Shown piece by piece: positions 35,426 through 43,047 of a stretch of DNA of 64,000 nucleotides (positions are counted from its first letter, which is position 1; the number at the start of each line of letters is the position of its first letter). Position numbers and translations under genes: made by a program. Origin of the DNA: Flavobacterium sp. 20NA77.7 (GTDB lineage Bacteria > Bacteroidota > Bacteroidia > Flavobacteriales > Flavobacteriaceae); the NCBI RefSeq assembly GCF_031326205.1, contig NZ_CP133721.1, positions 1,302,001 through 1,366,000 of the forward strand. Direction: 5' to 3'. Below the pieces are notes generated by a model that worked only from the letters and a program-made list of their open reading frames with translations, was not told where the DNA came from and made no database searches.

Positions 35426-36181
35426 ATGTCTAAAAAAGTTAAAAAACAAAGGCAATTTGGACTTATAGCAAAAGAAAGCAGCCATTCTTTTTCTAAAAAA
35501 TATTTTACCGAAAAATTTACTCAAAATTTTTTTGAAAATTGTGATTATGAAAATTATGATTTGCTAACCATCGATAAATTTCCCGAATTACTAGCAACTA
35601 CTAAAGGACTTGTAGGGTTAAATGTTACGATACCTTATAAAGAAGCCATTATTCCGTTTTTAGACAAAATAGATAAAAAAGCACAAAAAATAGGCGCCGT
35701 AAATTGCGTCACTATTTCAAAAAATAAAAAAACCAAAGGCTACAATACCGATTATTATGGTTTTAAAAAAGCACTTAAACCTTTACTAAAAAAACACCAC
35801 AAACGCGCCTTAATTTTAGGAACAGGTGGCGCTAGTAAAGCCGTAGCTTTTGCCTTAAGAAAACTTGCAATAGAATATGACTTTGTCAGTAGAAACCCTA
35901 ACGAATTTCAATTTGGATACAACGAATTAGATGCAACTGTTTTTACTGATTATCAAATTATTATTAATACCACTCCCCTAGGCACCTTTCCTAACATGAA
36001 AGAATGTCCGTTGTTACCTTATGAACTGTTTACCGACCAACACATTGCTTTTGACTTAGTGTATAATCCGGAACAAACGTACTTTTTAAAACAAGCCAAA
36101 GCACAGGGTGCAAAAATTAAAAATGGCTATGATATGCTTGTCTTTCAGGCAGAAAAAGCATGGAAAATTTGGAACAAATAA
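35426..36181 (+). CDS. aroE: Shikimate dehydrogenase
   Basis: A 251-residue NADPH-dependent enzyme reducing 3-dehydroshikimate to shikimate in aromatic amino acid synthesis. Visible are SHSFSKKYF (shikimate-binding serines), catalytic lysine in GLNVTIPYKEAI, GYNTDYYGF, the Rossmann ALILGTGGASKAVAFAL and the C-terminal NGYDMLVFQAEKAW. The N-terminal lysine-rich tail (SKKVKKQRQ) is a little longer than in many homologues. It ends the short group TPR-DedA-aroE. Confidence 0.93.
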   Translation: MSKKVKKQRQFGLIAKESSHSFSKKYFTEKFTQNFFENCDYENYDLLTIDKFPELLATTKGLVGLNVTIPYKEAIIPFLDKIDKKAQKIGAVNCVTISKNKKTKGYNTDYYGFKKALKPLLKKHHKRALILGTGGASKAVAFALRKLAIEYDFVSRNPNEFQFGYNELDATVFTDYQIIINTTPLGTFPNMKECPLLPYELFTDQHIAFDLVYNPEQTYFLKQAKAQGAKIKNGYDMLVFQAEKAWKIWNK

Positions 36182-36210
36182 GTTTTTATAGCTAAAAACA
36201 AGCATTTTCT

Positions 36211-36240
36211 TTGAATTTACATGAGGCTTTAGTATCTTCG
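36211..36240 (+). promoter_or_regulatory. Promoter of the DUF349 gene
   Basis: TTG (36211-36213), a 19-base spacer and TATCTTCG (36233-36240) fit the consensus except for one base of the -7 box. Confidence 0.45.
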
Positions 36241-36269
36241 AACCTTTAAAAACATAAAACTTTTCTAAA

Positions 36270-38144
36270 ATGTTAGAAGAAACGAATGATAACCTGCCAA
36301 TGGCAGACGGACAAACTGAAACAGAGTCTACTGAAAATGGAACGGCACTTTCTGCACAAGAAATTATAGATAATCACTTAGCAGAAGCTAGTGAAGAAGG
36401 CTCGCTTATTGAGACACATGAAATTCCTCAAAAAGACTATGAATCACTTTCTATGGAAGCTATAGTTGAAGAACTAGCCGAATTAGTAAGTCATGAAAAT
36501 ATTATGGTTGTAAAAAACCATATTGAGGACATCAAAAAATCTTTTTTAGGTAAATACCACCAATTCATAGATGAAAAAAGAGCTGCTTTTTATACAGAAA
36601 ATGAAGCAAGTGTAGAATTTGATTATCATTTTCCATTGAAATCAAAATTTGACCAACTATATGACACCTATAAAGCAAAACGCACCAAACATTTTAATCA
36701 AATACAAAACCAATTAAAAGATAATTACGCTACACGAACAACATTAATTGAAGAGTTAAAAACGCTTATTGATACCGGTGAAACAAGCATGTCTGACATG
36801 TTTAAAAAATTTAATGAAATTAGAGAGCGTTGGAAAAATGCAGGAGCCATTCCTAAAGATAAATACAATTTATTATGGAATAATTACCATTTTCATACAG
36901 ATCGTTTTTATGAATTGGTGCATTTAGATAAAGAAATACGTGATGCTGATTTTAAAAACAATTTAGATCAAAAAGTAGCCATTATTGAAAAGGCAAAAGC
37001 CTTACTTGCTGAAACAGATTTAACGAAAGCTTTCCGTGAATTGCAAGTATTGCACAAAGTATGGAAAGAAGAAGTAGGTCCTGTAGATAAAGAACATCGT
37101 GAAAAAATTTGGATTGAATTTAGCGAAGTAACCAAGCAAATGCACGACAAACGTGAAGCTATGTTTGCACAAGCTAGAGAAAAAGAACAAGACAACCTTA
37201 CGGCAAAAAACAATGTAATTGCACAACTTACCGCTTTAGCCGAAGAAAAAGTAGCAGCTCATGGCGATTGGCAAAAACAAATTACAAAAATGGAAGCATT
37301 GCGTCAAGATTTCTTTGCGATAGGCCGTGTTCCTGCAGAAGTTTCAGAGGCAACTTGGCACAATTTTAAAGTAGCTGTTAAAGCATTTAATTCTAATAAA
37401 AATGCTTTTTATAAAGACATTAAAAACGAACAACAACAAAATTTAGATAAAAAATTAGCTTTACTTGAAAAAGCCAAAGCACATGCAATTTCTGATGATT
37501 TTGATGCTACCACGCCTATCATGAAACAAATTCAAGAAGATTGGCGTAAGATAGGCCATGTGCCCCGCAAGCATTCTGATGAGATATGGGCAACATTTAA
37601 GGGTATTTGCAACACCTATTTTGACCGTTTACACGAATCTAGAAAAGAAGAAATACAAGTGGAAGTAGAAGCTTTTGAAAAGAAAAAAGCCTACTTAGAA
37701 ACCTTGAAATCTTTTGAGTTAGTGGGCGACCACAAAACCGACTTAGACGCTATAAAAGCACATATTGCTGCTTGGAAAGAGCTAGGTAAAGTGCCGCAAA
37801 ACAGACGTCATATTGAAGGTAAATTCAATAAAATTCTTGATGCTTTATTTGAAAAATTGAGTTTGTCTAAGAAAGATTCAGAAATGATGCGTTTTTCAAA
37901 CAAACTTGATAAATTAGCTGAAGGCAATGATCAACGTGCTATTGTAAACGAGCAATTATTTATTAGAAGAAAAATTGATGAGTTACAAGCTGAAATTTTT
38001 CAATTGGAAAACAACATCCAGTTTATTTCAAATGCTAAAGGCGACAACCCGTTTGTAAAAGAAGTGCATAAAAGCATTGAACGCCACAAAGAAGATTTAA
38101 ACATGTGGAAAGAAAAACTGAAAAAGTTAAATACGTTAGTATAA
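36270..38144 (+). CDS. DUF349 family protein
   Basis: A 624-residue, highly charged, helical, cytosolic protein with several DUF349 repeats, recognisable by recurring tryptophan motifs such as RWKNAGAIPKDKYNLLWNNY, VWKEEVGPVDKEHREKIW, DWRKIGHVPRKHSDEIW and WKELGKVPQNRRHIEGKF. A coiled-coil C-terminus follows. The function of DUF349 proteins is not established. The N-terminal ~60 residues are acidic and probably disordered. Confidence 0.88.
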   Translation: MLEETNDNLPMADGQTETESTENGTALSAQEIIDNHLAEASEEGSLIETHEIPQKDYESLSMEAIVEELAELVSHENIMVVKNHIEDIKKSFLGKYHQFIDEKRAAFYTENEASVEFDYHFPLKSKFDQLYDTYKAKRTKHFNQIQNQLKDNYATRTTLIEELKTLIDTGETSMSDMFKKFNEIRERWKNAGAIPKDKYNLLWNNYHFHTDRFYELVHLDKEIRDADFKNNLDQKVAIIEKAKALLAETDLTKAFRELQVLHKVWKEEVGPVDKEHREKIWIEFSEVTKQMHDKREAMFAQAREKEQDNLTAKNNVIAQLTALAEEKVAAHGDWQKQITKMEALRQDFFAIGRVPAEVSEATWHNFKVAVKAFNSNKNAFYKDIKNEQQQNLDKKLALLEKAKAHAISDDFDATTPIMKQIQEDWRKIGHVPRKHSDEIWATFKGICNTYFDRLHESRKEEIQVEVEAFEKKKAYLETLKSFELVGDHKTDLDAIKAHIAAWKELGKVPQNRRHIEGKFNKILDALFEKLSLSKKDSEMMRFSNKLDKLAEGNDQRAIVNEQLFIRRKIDELQAEIFQLENNIQFISNAKGDNPFVKEVHKSIERHKEDLNMWKEKLKKLNTLV

Positions 38145-38145
38145 T

Positions 38146-38177
38146 AAAAAAGCACCGAAAAATCGGTGCTTTTTTTA
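38146..38177. terminator. Terminator after the DUF349 gene
   Basis: The perfect stem AGCACCGA (38151-38158) / TCGGTGCT (38163-38170) has a 4-base loop, A-run before and T-run after, so it can act in both directions. It ends the core region before the second accessory segment. Confidence 0.85.
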
Positions 38178-38209
38178 TTTTTGTAAAACTCAAACCGAAA
38201 CATTTTACA

Positions 38210-38242
38210 TACACTATCCATACACTATCCATACACTATCTA
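38210..38242. repeat. Eleven-base tandem repeat
   Basis: TACACTATCCA, TACACTATCCA and TACACTATCTA in a row, ending 35 bases before the recombinase remnant. No function is evident. Confidence 0.75.
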
Positions 38243-38277
38243 TGGAGTATCTATACACCTGAACCTTCTTAAAATAA

Positions 38278-38494
38278 CAATACAGATTTATTAATTATGT
38301 TTTTGAAGGAAAAAAATACGCAATATTCTGCTAGAAGTATAGAGGAAGTAATACTATCATTTTTAATTAGAAAGTGAAACCGACAAACGATTTATTCAAG
38401 AATTATTAGGACATAGCAGTCCGAAAACCACAATGATTTACACTCATGTAACAAACGATAGTTTAAAAAAATAAAAAATCCTTTTGATGTGTAA
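38278..38494 (+). pseudogene. Decayed tyrosine recombinase (integrase) C-terminal remnant
   Basis: Reading three frames in turn gives NYVFEGK, then NTQYSARSIEEVI, then [22 protein letters not shown] and IKNPFD. These match, in order, the C-terminal part of Xer/integron-type tyrosine recombinases of Bacteroidota, including the GHSS box and the active-site Tyr in IYTHV. The central HxLRH segment with two catalytic residues is missing, frames break at A-runs (near 38311 and 38466), and a stop lies at 38364-38366. The N-terminal two thirds are absent. It is therefore inactive. It lies about 100 bases upstream of the attI-like motif at 38601, the position expected for an integron integrase gene. 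Confidence 0.8.
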
Positions 38495-38600
38495 GTTTTT
38501 TAATCTAAATTTGAAATGCTTAATAAAAATAAGCGAAATAAAAGTAAGCAAAACTTTCGCCAATCTTGCCAATTTGGAATAAAAGTAGTTTGAAAGTTTC

Positions 38601-38613
38601 GCATATAAACGAG
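38601..38613 (+). other. attI-like junction motif GCATATAAACGAG
   Basis: This is identical but for one base to the motif at 7983-7995 and also ends at a G^TT junction. The next bases TTGGCAGCA (38614-38622) are the reverse complement of TGCTGCCAA at the far end of the following gene (39346-39354). The site lies downstream of the recombinase remnant. It is interpreted as the left boundary of a cassette (38614-39366). Confidence 0.55.
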
Positions 38614-38636
38614 TTGGCAGCAATAAATCTAAAAAC

Positions 38637-39338
38637 GTGCAGAAAATAGAATCTCCAAAAATTAACGAATGGTTAGAAAATGCTATAAAATGGCAAAATG
38701 TCTCACGTCCATTGAAAATTTCTAATTTCCTTCCAAAATTTGACAATTACGTAGGTTTAACTTGGAAACTTGGTATAATTGAAAATTTTCCTTTTAATGA
38801 TTTTATCCAAAATGCAAAATCAGAAACAGAAATAAAAAACAATAGAGAGATTTGGCATCATTATCCTGAAATATTTAATGAAGATTCTGAAACTGGATTT
38901 GTAGAAATTGCAACAGAAGAGATCTTTCGAAAATTCAAAATTCCTTACCATGATTACAAAAATGATGGAAAATTACCATGGAACACTAGAGCAATAAGAA
39001 TTTTAGAAGGCAAAATCAAAGAAACCTTATCTTTTATATTGGAAAAAATTCCTGAAAATGAAAATCTCATCATGTATTGGGAAGATAATTACAGATACAA
39101 TATTGAAGATAATTTATTCAATATTTCTAGAGAAGATTACTTAAAAGAAATGCAGGATACAAGATTTGATGCAAGCATATATTTATATCCAGAAAGTAAA
39201 AATTGGTGCTTAGTTAATCTTGAAGATTTAGGATTTAACATTTTGGCGTTTAATGACGTTATAAAATCACAAATGGAATTCTTAACACAAGTAGAAAATT
39301 TTAAACTGACTGAAGAAAGCGAACTGTTTGAAAATTAA
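38637..39338 (+). CDS. Hypothetical cassette protein
   Basis: A 233-residue soluble protein starting at GTG, 24 bases inside the cassette. I do not recognise a family. It is rich in aromatic and acidic residues (WLENAIKWQNVSRPLKI; MYWEDNYRYNIEDNLF; SIYLYPESKNWCLVNLEDLGFNILAFND) and lacks a signal peptide or membrane helix. The overall look is of a stand-alone accessory protein like those often carried by integron cassettes, such as immunity or stress proteins. The closing hairpin starts 8 bases after the stop. Confidence 0.65.
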   Translation: MQKIESPKINEWLENAIKWQNVSRPLKISNFLPKFDNYVGLTWKLGIIENFPFNDFIQNAKSETEIKNNREIWHHYPEIFNEDSETGFVEIATEEIFRKFKIPYHDYKNDGKLPWNTRAIRILEGKIKETLSFILEKIPENENLIMYWEDNYRYNIEDNLFNISREDYLKEMQDTRFDASIYLYPESKNWCLVNLEDLGFNILAFNDVIKSQMEFLTQVENFKLTEESELFEN

Positions 39339-39345
39339 TTTTTAC

Positions 39346-39374
39346 TGCTGCCAACAGCCGTAACTGTTGCACAA
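39346..39374 (+). other. Minimal attC-like end of cassette
   Basis: TGCTGCCAAC (39346-39355) is complementary to GTTGGCAGCA at the cassette start (38613-38622). The inner CAACAG and CTGTTG flank CCGTAA. If the cassette were circular, TGCTGCCAACAG and CTGTTGGCAGCA would form a perfect 12-bp stem with a 6-base loop. The G^TT junction is at 39366/39367; the following TTGCACAA is complementary to TTGTGCAA at 39651-39658. Confidence 0.5.
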
Positions 39375-39416
39375 CTATCATTTTCTCAAAACAATTTACA
39401 AAAACATAAAAACAAG

Positions 39417-39465
39417 CCTCTTTTCTCTTCGATAAACTCAGAGACCAAAAGAGGTTTATTTTTAT
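39417..39465 (+). terminator. Terminator-like hairpin in a gene-less stretch
   Basis: CCTCTTTT-CTCT (39417-39428) pairs with AGAG...AAAAGAGG, ending at 39454, followed by TTTATTTTT. The stretch 39375-39650 holds no supportable gene; apart from this hairpin it contains only a TATATTTG at 39641-39648 that could serve as a -7 box for the genes downstream. Confidence 0.6.
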
Positions 39466-39650
39466 AAATGTAATTCAAAATTCTAATATTTTGAAGGCTT
39501 AAATTGAGTTATTGTTGTCTTAAAAAGCTTGTTTTGAAAAAAAAAGCACTTCCCTATTTAGAGAATAAACTGTGTAATAAAATTTTTCTTTCCTTGCATG
39601 AATAAATTTACAAATTAATCTTCAATTATGTAATTTTTTGTATATTTGAG

Positions 39651-39792
39651 TTGTGCAACAAGCACAACGGTTTGGCTCCAGTGGCGAGGTTTCGTGTTCC
39701 AAAGACAGTTTTGTGGTTAATGGAACATTAGTTTTTCATATCAGGTTTTGTGGTAAAAGTCCCGCCTTTCGGGTAGCTGCAAATCGTTGTGC
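39651..39792 (+). other. Second attC-like element
   Basis: Left boxes TTGTGCAAC (39651-39659) and GCACAAC (39662-39668) are followed by GGTTTGGC. The right end is TGCAAATC, then G^TTGTGC (39786-39792), complementary to GCACAAC. The interior shares with the element at 10362 the blocks AGTGGCG, GACAGTTTTGTGGTTAAT (39704-39721) and TTTTGTGGTAAAA (39746-39758) in the same order and spacing. Which left box is the true outer box is not settled. Confidence 0.55.
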
Positions 39793-39828
39793 GACATTTT
39801 GGCTGAACGAAACGAAAAATCAAATTTT

Positions 39829-40374
39829 ATGAAAAAATATAACTATTTGCTGCTTATTTTAATTGTTATTTTTACTTTTTCATGTAAAAGTAATTACAAG
39901 CCAATATTCAATAATTTAAATGAATTTGAAATATCAGAAGGTTATAGTTTTATTTCTCAAATAGAAACAAAAAGAAAAGTAGAAGAAATTTCTAAGTTAG
40001 ATTTAAATAAAGGTGAGGAATACAGAATTAATAAAACTATAATATTCATTGACACAACAAAAACATACGCTTCAACTAGACGAAACTATAAAGATTTTGC
40101 AAAACAAATTAATATAGACGATGTGCAACTTCTTCATTTACTAAAAACTTTTGACAAAATGAACGTGAGTGAATATTATGACAATGGCGATTTTTTATTA
40201 TTTCCAGTTGAAAAATATGCTTTATCTAAACAGAACGGATACATTTTCGAAATAGATACTGAAATAAAAATTGGAGACATTTTGAATGTTAAAAATGGAT
40301 ACGTTTACGGAAATAAGATAATTATAACAAAAAGAATTGATTCCAAATGGTGTCAGTATGAAAGCTTAAATTAA
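39829..40374 (+). CDS. Hypothetical lipoprotein
   Basis: A 181-residue protein starting at the ATG at 39829 (MKKYNYLLLILIVIFTFSC), a clear lipoprotein signal with lipobox FSC. An upstream in-frame start at 39787 is rejected because it lies in the attC-like element. The mature part has no recognised domain. It begins 37 bases after the attC-like right end, as expected for the first gene of the next cassette, and is followed 26 bases later by another lipoprotein gene. Confidence 0.65.
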   Translation: MKKYNYLLLILIVIFTFSCKSNYKPIFNNLNEFEISEGYSFISQIETKRKVEEISKLDLNKGEEYRINKTIIFIDTTKTYASTRRNYKDFAKQINIDDVQLLHLLKTFDKMNVSEYYDNGDFLLFPVEKYALSKQNGYIFEIDTEIKIGDILNVKNGYVYGNKIIITKRIDSKWCQYESLN

Positions 40375-40400
40375 AAAAATTAGTAACCAAACATACCAAA

Positions 40401-40697
40401 ATGAAAAAAATGAAGTATATTTTTTTAATGACAATAAGTTTTGCGTTTTATAACTGTGCTTCAACACAAAATCAATCCACTAATGATGGAAGCTCCATGG
40501 AAAAAGCACTAAAAGTAAAAAGTATTGAGCAAGAATATAAAATTGCAAGCGAGAAATGTAGTGATTGCAAAATGAAGAATCAAAGACTTATTTTCAATGA
40601 TAAAGATAAACCTTTTGATGTATTAACCTATATTAAACCAAACGGAGAAGAAGTAAAATATTATTTTGATATTTCAAGCTTCTACGGGAATTTTTAA
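40401..40697 (+). CDS. Small hypothetical lipoprotein
   Basis: A 98-residue protein with lipoprotein signal (MKYIFLMTISFAFYNC, lipobox YNC). The mature domain contains CSDC followed by QRLIFNDKDKPFDVLTYIKPNGEEVKYYFDIS, a compact beta-rich fold. The paired cysteines could form a disulfide. The pattern resembles a common small Bacteroidota lipoprotein type, but I cannot name a family. It starts 26 bases after the preceding lipoprotein gene on the same strand. ATG at 40401 or 40410 are both possible. Confidence 0.6.
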   Translation: MKKMKYIFLMTISFAFYNCASTQNQSTNDGSSMEKALKVKSIEQEYKIASEKCSDCKMKNQRLIFNDKDKPFDVLTYIKPNGEEVKYYFDISSFYGNF

Positions 40698-40700
40698 ATC

Positions 40701-40825
40701 TAACTGCTACAGTGGTTTGCTTCAATATCGAAGGCTTAATCTTTATTGTGTTTCCTTAAGAAATGGGTTAGCTACTTTTCTCTTCTATTTAGTTAAATAG
40801 AGCACCAACAAACCACCACTGCGCA
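40701..40825 (+). repeat. Long-range inverted repeat, possibly attC-like
   Basis: GTGGTTTG (40712-40719) and CAAACCAC (40809-40816) form an 8-bp stem around about 90 bases, with ACTGC next to both arms (40703, 40818). The size resembles the two attC-like elements, but the outer boxes do not match each other or the neighbouring cassette start. The 188-base gap 40698-40885 has no other feature. Confidence 0.35.
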
Positions 40826-40885
40826 AGCCTAAAACGTTTTAAAATATCTATGTCTTATCATAAATTGACTAAAAAAAATAAGCTC

Positions 40886-41533
40886 ATGAAGAAAAGAATA
40901 TTTTTAATTTTTGTATTTGCAACACTTTTTTCCTGTAAGCAAGCTAGTACACTAGAAACTTTTGAAATAGAAACTGTACATACGGTAAGAAAATATGAGT
41001 ATGCTGATGCTAGGGGTAAACGTGTACTTATAGAAAACAGTTTATCAAGAGGCGGATCATACGTTGGCCCGAATGGTGAGGAATATTCTAAAATTATGTT
41101 TTGGACTAGAATAATCAATGACACAGATAAACCATTAGAATTGAATATTGACCTTCCTATACATTCCTATGAAGTTCCTACTTTACCTGGTAAATACTAT
41201 AAAATATTTATTCCGTCAGATACAATGACTCTTGAAAAAGAACCCTTACAAGACTATGGTATGAAAGATTGTAAATCTTTTTTAGACACCAATATTCACA
41301 AACCTTCACATCTAAAAAGAACTATTACCCCTTCAGAATCGACTGGTTTTTATGTAATATTACTTTTTGAAAAAGGTGTATCTGGTCCAAGTCGCACAGG
41401 TCTCTACCTAAAGGGGCAAAATCTTTATTACAAAGTTACACGCTACACGGGTAAACAAGGAATTACATTTGTTGACGAAAAAGAAATTAATTGTGGAAGT
41501 ATTAATTTGAAAAATTTGGTGCGAAAGAAATAA
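40886..41533 (+). CDS. Hypothetical lipoprotein
   Basis: A 215-residue protein from the ATG at 40886 (MKKRIFLIFVFATLFSC; lipobox FSC). An upstream start at 40850 would bury the signal and is rejected. The mature part includes WTRIINDTDKPLELNIDLPIHSYEVPTLPGKYYKIFIPSD and a second beta-rich half, suggesting an immunoglobulin-like or DUF4352-style fold, but no family is recognised. It is the last gene of the accessory segment and faces the SIMPL gene across a hairpin. Confidence 0.6.
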   Translation: MKKRIFLIFVFATLFSCKQASTLETFEIETVHTVRKYEYADARGKRVLIENSLSRGGSYVGPNGEEYSKIMFWTRIINDTDKPLELNIDLPIHSYEVPTLPGKYYKIFIPSDTMTLEKEPLQDYGMKDCKSFLDTNIHKPSHLKRTITPSESTGFYVILLFEKGVSGPSRTGLYLKGQNLYYKVTRYTGKQGITFVDEKEINCGSINLKNLVRKK

Positions 41534-41534
41534 A

Positions 41535-41564
41535 ACAAAGCCAGAACTCATGTTCTGACTTTGT
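41535..41564. terminator. Convergent terminator hairpin
   Basis: ACAAAG-C-CAGAAC (41535-41547) pairs with GTTCTG-A-CTTTGT (41552-41564) with one mismatch and a 4-base loop. It lies between convergent genes and could end both. The T-run is weak. Confidence 0.55.
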
Positions 41565-41581
41565 TGTTGTATTGTAGTTTA

Positions 41582-42277
41582 TTATTCTAAAACAAAGGAG
41601 ACCGAAACTTTTGAAACAATTTCAATTTCTCCAATAGCAAGTGTTTCTCTTGGTTGAGTGGCTTCGCTATCAGCCACAAATCCTTTAGCCATAAAAACAG
41701 GTTGCGGATAATACGTTTGTGAATTATCAGAAATTACTATAGCTTTTCCAACTTTTTGTCCGCCCAAAACAGAAACATAATCTTCTGCTTTTTTCTTAGC
41801 ATTGAGTATAGCATTTTTTCTAGCTTCTGTTTCATATAATTCCGTTTTAGATGATTTAAACACTACGCCATTAATTTGGTTGATACCTGTTTCCATAACA
41901 TCCATCATAAAAGCATTGTATCTTGTTATATCATGTAGCGTTACACTAACCGTTTGTTCTGAAGTATACGTATGTTTTTTATTTTCATCATCATAATTTT
42001 TATACAAACTCATTTGAGTTGTTTGATAATCTTTTGAAGGAATATTAAATTTTTTGATATATTGAAGTACCTTTTCAATGGTACTATCATTTTGAGTTTT
42101 AACTTCTTTAGGATCTTTTCCCGAATGTTGTACGCCTAATTGAATAACCACAATATCTGGAATTACATTAATTTTTCCTTCACCGCTGACAGAAATTTGA
42201 GGTGTAGCTTTTTGAATTTCTTGAGCTGAAGCGACAAATGTTGCAACTAAAGCTACGAATAGGGCAATGCGTTTCAT
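41582..42277 (-). CDS. SIMPL (DUF541) domain protein
   Basis: A 231-residue exported protein: signal MKRIALFVALVATFVASAQE, then the SIMPL fold with ISVSGEGKINVIPDIVVIQLGVQH, IKKFNIPSKDYQTTQMSLY, the central INGVVFKSSKTELYETEARKNAILNAKKKAEDYVSVLG and IGEIEIVSKVSVSFVLE at the end. These proteins are periplasmic or outer-membrane-linked and their role is poorly known. The full domain is present. Confidence 0.9.
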   Translation of the reverse strand: MKRIALFVALVATFVASAQEIQKATPQISVSGEGKINVIPDIVVIQLGVQHSGKDPKEVKTQNDSTIEKVLQYIKKFNIPSKDYQTTQMSLYKNYDDENKKHTYTSEQTVSVTLHDITRYNAFMMDVMETGINQINGVVFKSSKTELYETEARKNAILNAKKKAEDYVSVLGGQKVGKAIVISDNSQTYYPQPVFMAKGFVADSEATQPRETLAIGEIEIVSKVSVSFVLE

Positions 42278-42332
42278 AGTATTTTAGATTAAAAATTTTA
42301 CTACAAATAGACATTCAAGAATTGTGCCAATA

Positions 42333-42968
42333 TTACATTTTTTTATATCGAAGCAATACAAACAACACCATAATAGGTAAACACATTAAGCCTAAAAATA
42401 AAGGCTTTTCTACTAAGAGAGTAGGAAACAATACTACAGTTAACAATAAACCTGCGATAGCGCCACCAAAATGGGCGGTGTGCCCTATGTTGTCAAAACG
42501 CCCTCTCATACCATATACCGAATAGAACAAATACAAAATACCAAAAACATAACCTGGCATAGGAATAGGCATATAAATAGTCATAGAAGGATTAAGCAAT
42601 ATGGCACAATAAATAACCCCTGAAACTCCTCCAGATGCACCAATAGCCGAATAATAAGGTTCGTTTTTATGTATATAATAGGTGAAAACACTACCTAATA
42701 GCATACTGCCAAAATAAAGCAACGCTAATTGAAATGGGGTGAAAAACCCACTTAAAAAAGTACTAAAACTATAAAAGCTGAGCATGTTAAACGCCAAATG
42801 CATGACATCTGCATGAAGGAAACCCGATGAAAACAACCTGTATTGCTGTCCATGTTGTATAGCAGAAATATTAAATTTATATTTCTCAAAAAAAGCAGGA
42901 TCATTAAATCCTTTTATACTTACTGCTAATGTGGCAAGCAACACGAGTGTAGTAAACGAAAATAGCAT
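42333..42968 (-). CDS. Rhomboid-family intramembrane serine protease
   Basis: A 211-residue polytopic protein that cleaves membrane-embedded substrates. It has the rhomboid signature FLHADVMHLAFNM (50-62), catalytic Ser112 in AIGASGGVSGV and catalytic His166 in NIGHTAHFGGAIAG. Six membrane helices fit the core rhomboid fold with no extra domains. The substrate is unknown. It precedes the SIMPL gene on the minus strand with a 55-base gap. Confidence 0.92.
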   Translation of the reverse strand: MLFSFTTLVLLATLAVSIKGFNDPAFFEKYKFNISAIQHGQQYRLFSSGFLHADVMHLAFNMLSFYSFSTFLSGFFTPFQLALLYFGSMLLGSVFTYYIHKNEPYYSAIGASGGVSGVIYCAILLNPSMTIYMPIPMPGYVFGILYLFYSVYGMRGRFDNIGHTAHFGGAIAGLLLTVVLFPTLLVEKPLFLGLMCLPIMVLFVLLRYKKM

Positions 42969-43026
42969 ACAACTTGTTCTTTAGTTTTTTTGTTTCAAAG
43001 GTATTATAATAAACCTTCGAAAATAG

Positions 43027-43034
43027 TATATTTG
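43027..43034 (+). promoter_or_regulatory. -7 box of the acyltransferase gene
   Basis: TATATTTG, a perfect TAnnTTTG, 13 bases before the ATG at 43048. No -33 TTG at the normal distance. Confidence 0.45.
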
Positions 43035-43047
43035 TAAAAAATTAAGC

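Noticed and set aside
38210-38242. Three TACACTATCCA copies as a recombinase core site
   Set aside because: The repeats do not recur near the other cassette locus, so no link to recombination can be supported.
38444-38746. Minus-strand open frame of 100 codons
   Set aside because: It overlaps the recombinase remnant and the start of the cassette gene in antisense; no signal or family supports it.
40701-40885. Third full attC element
   Set aside because: A stem is present (GTGGTTTG/CAAACCAC), but the outer boxes fail the start-complement test met by the other elements; kept only as a low-confidence inverted repeat.
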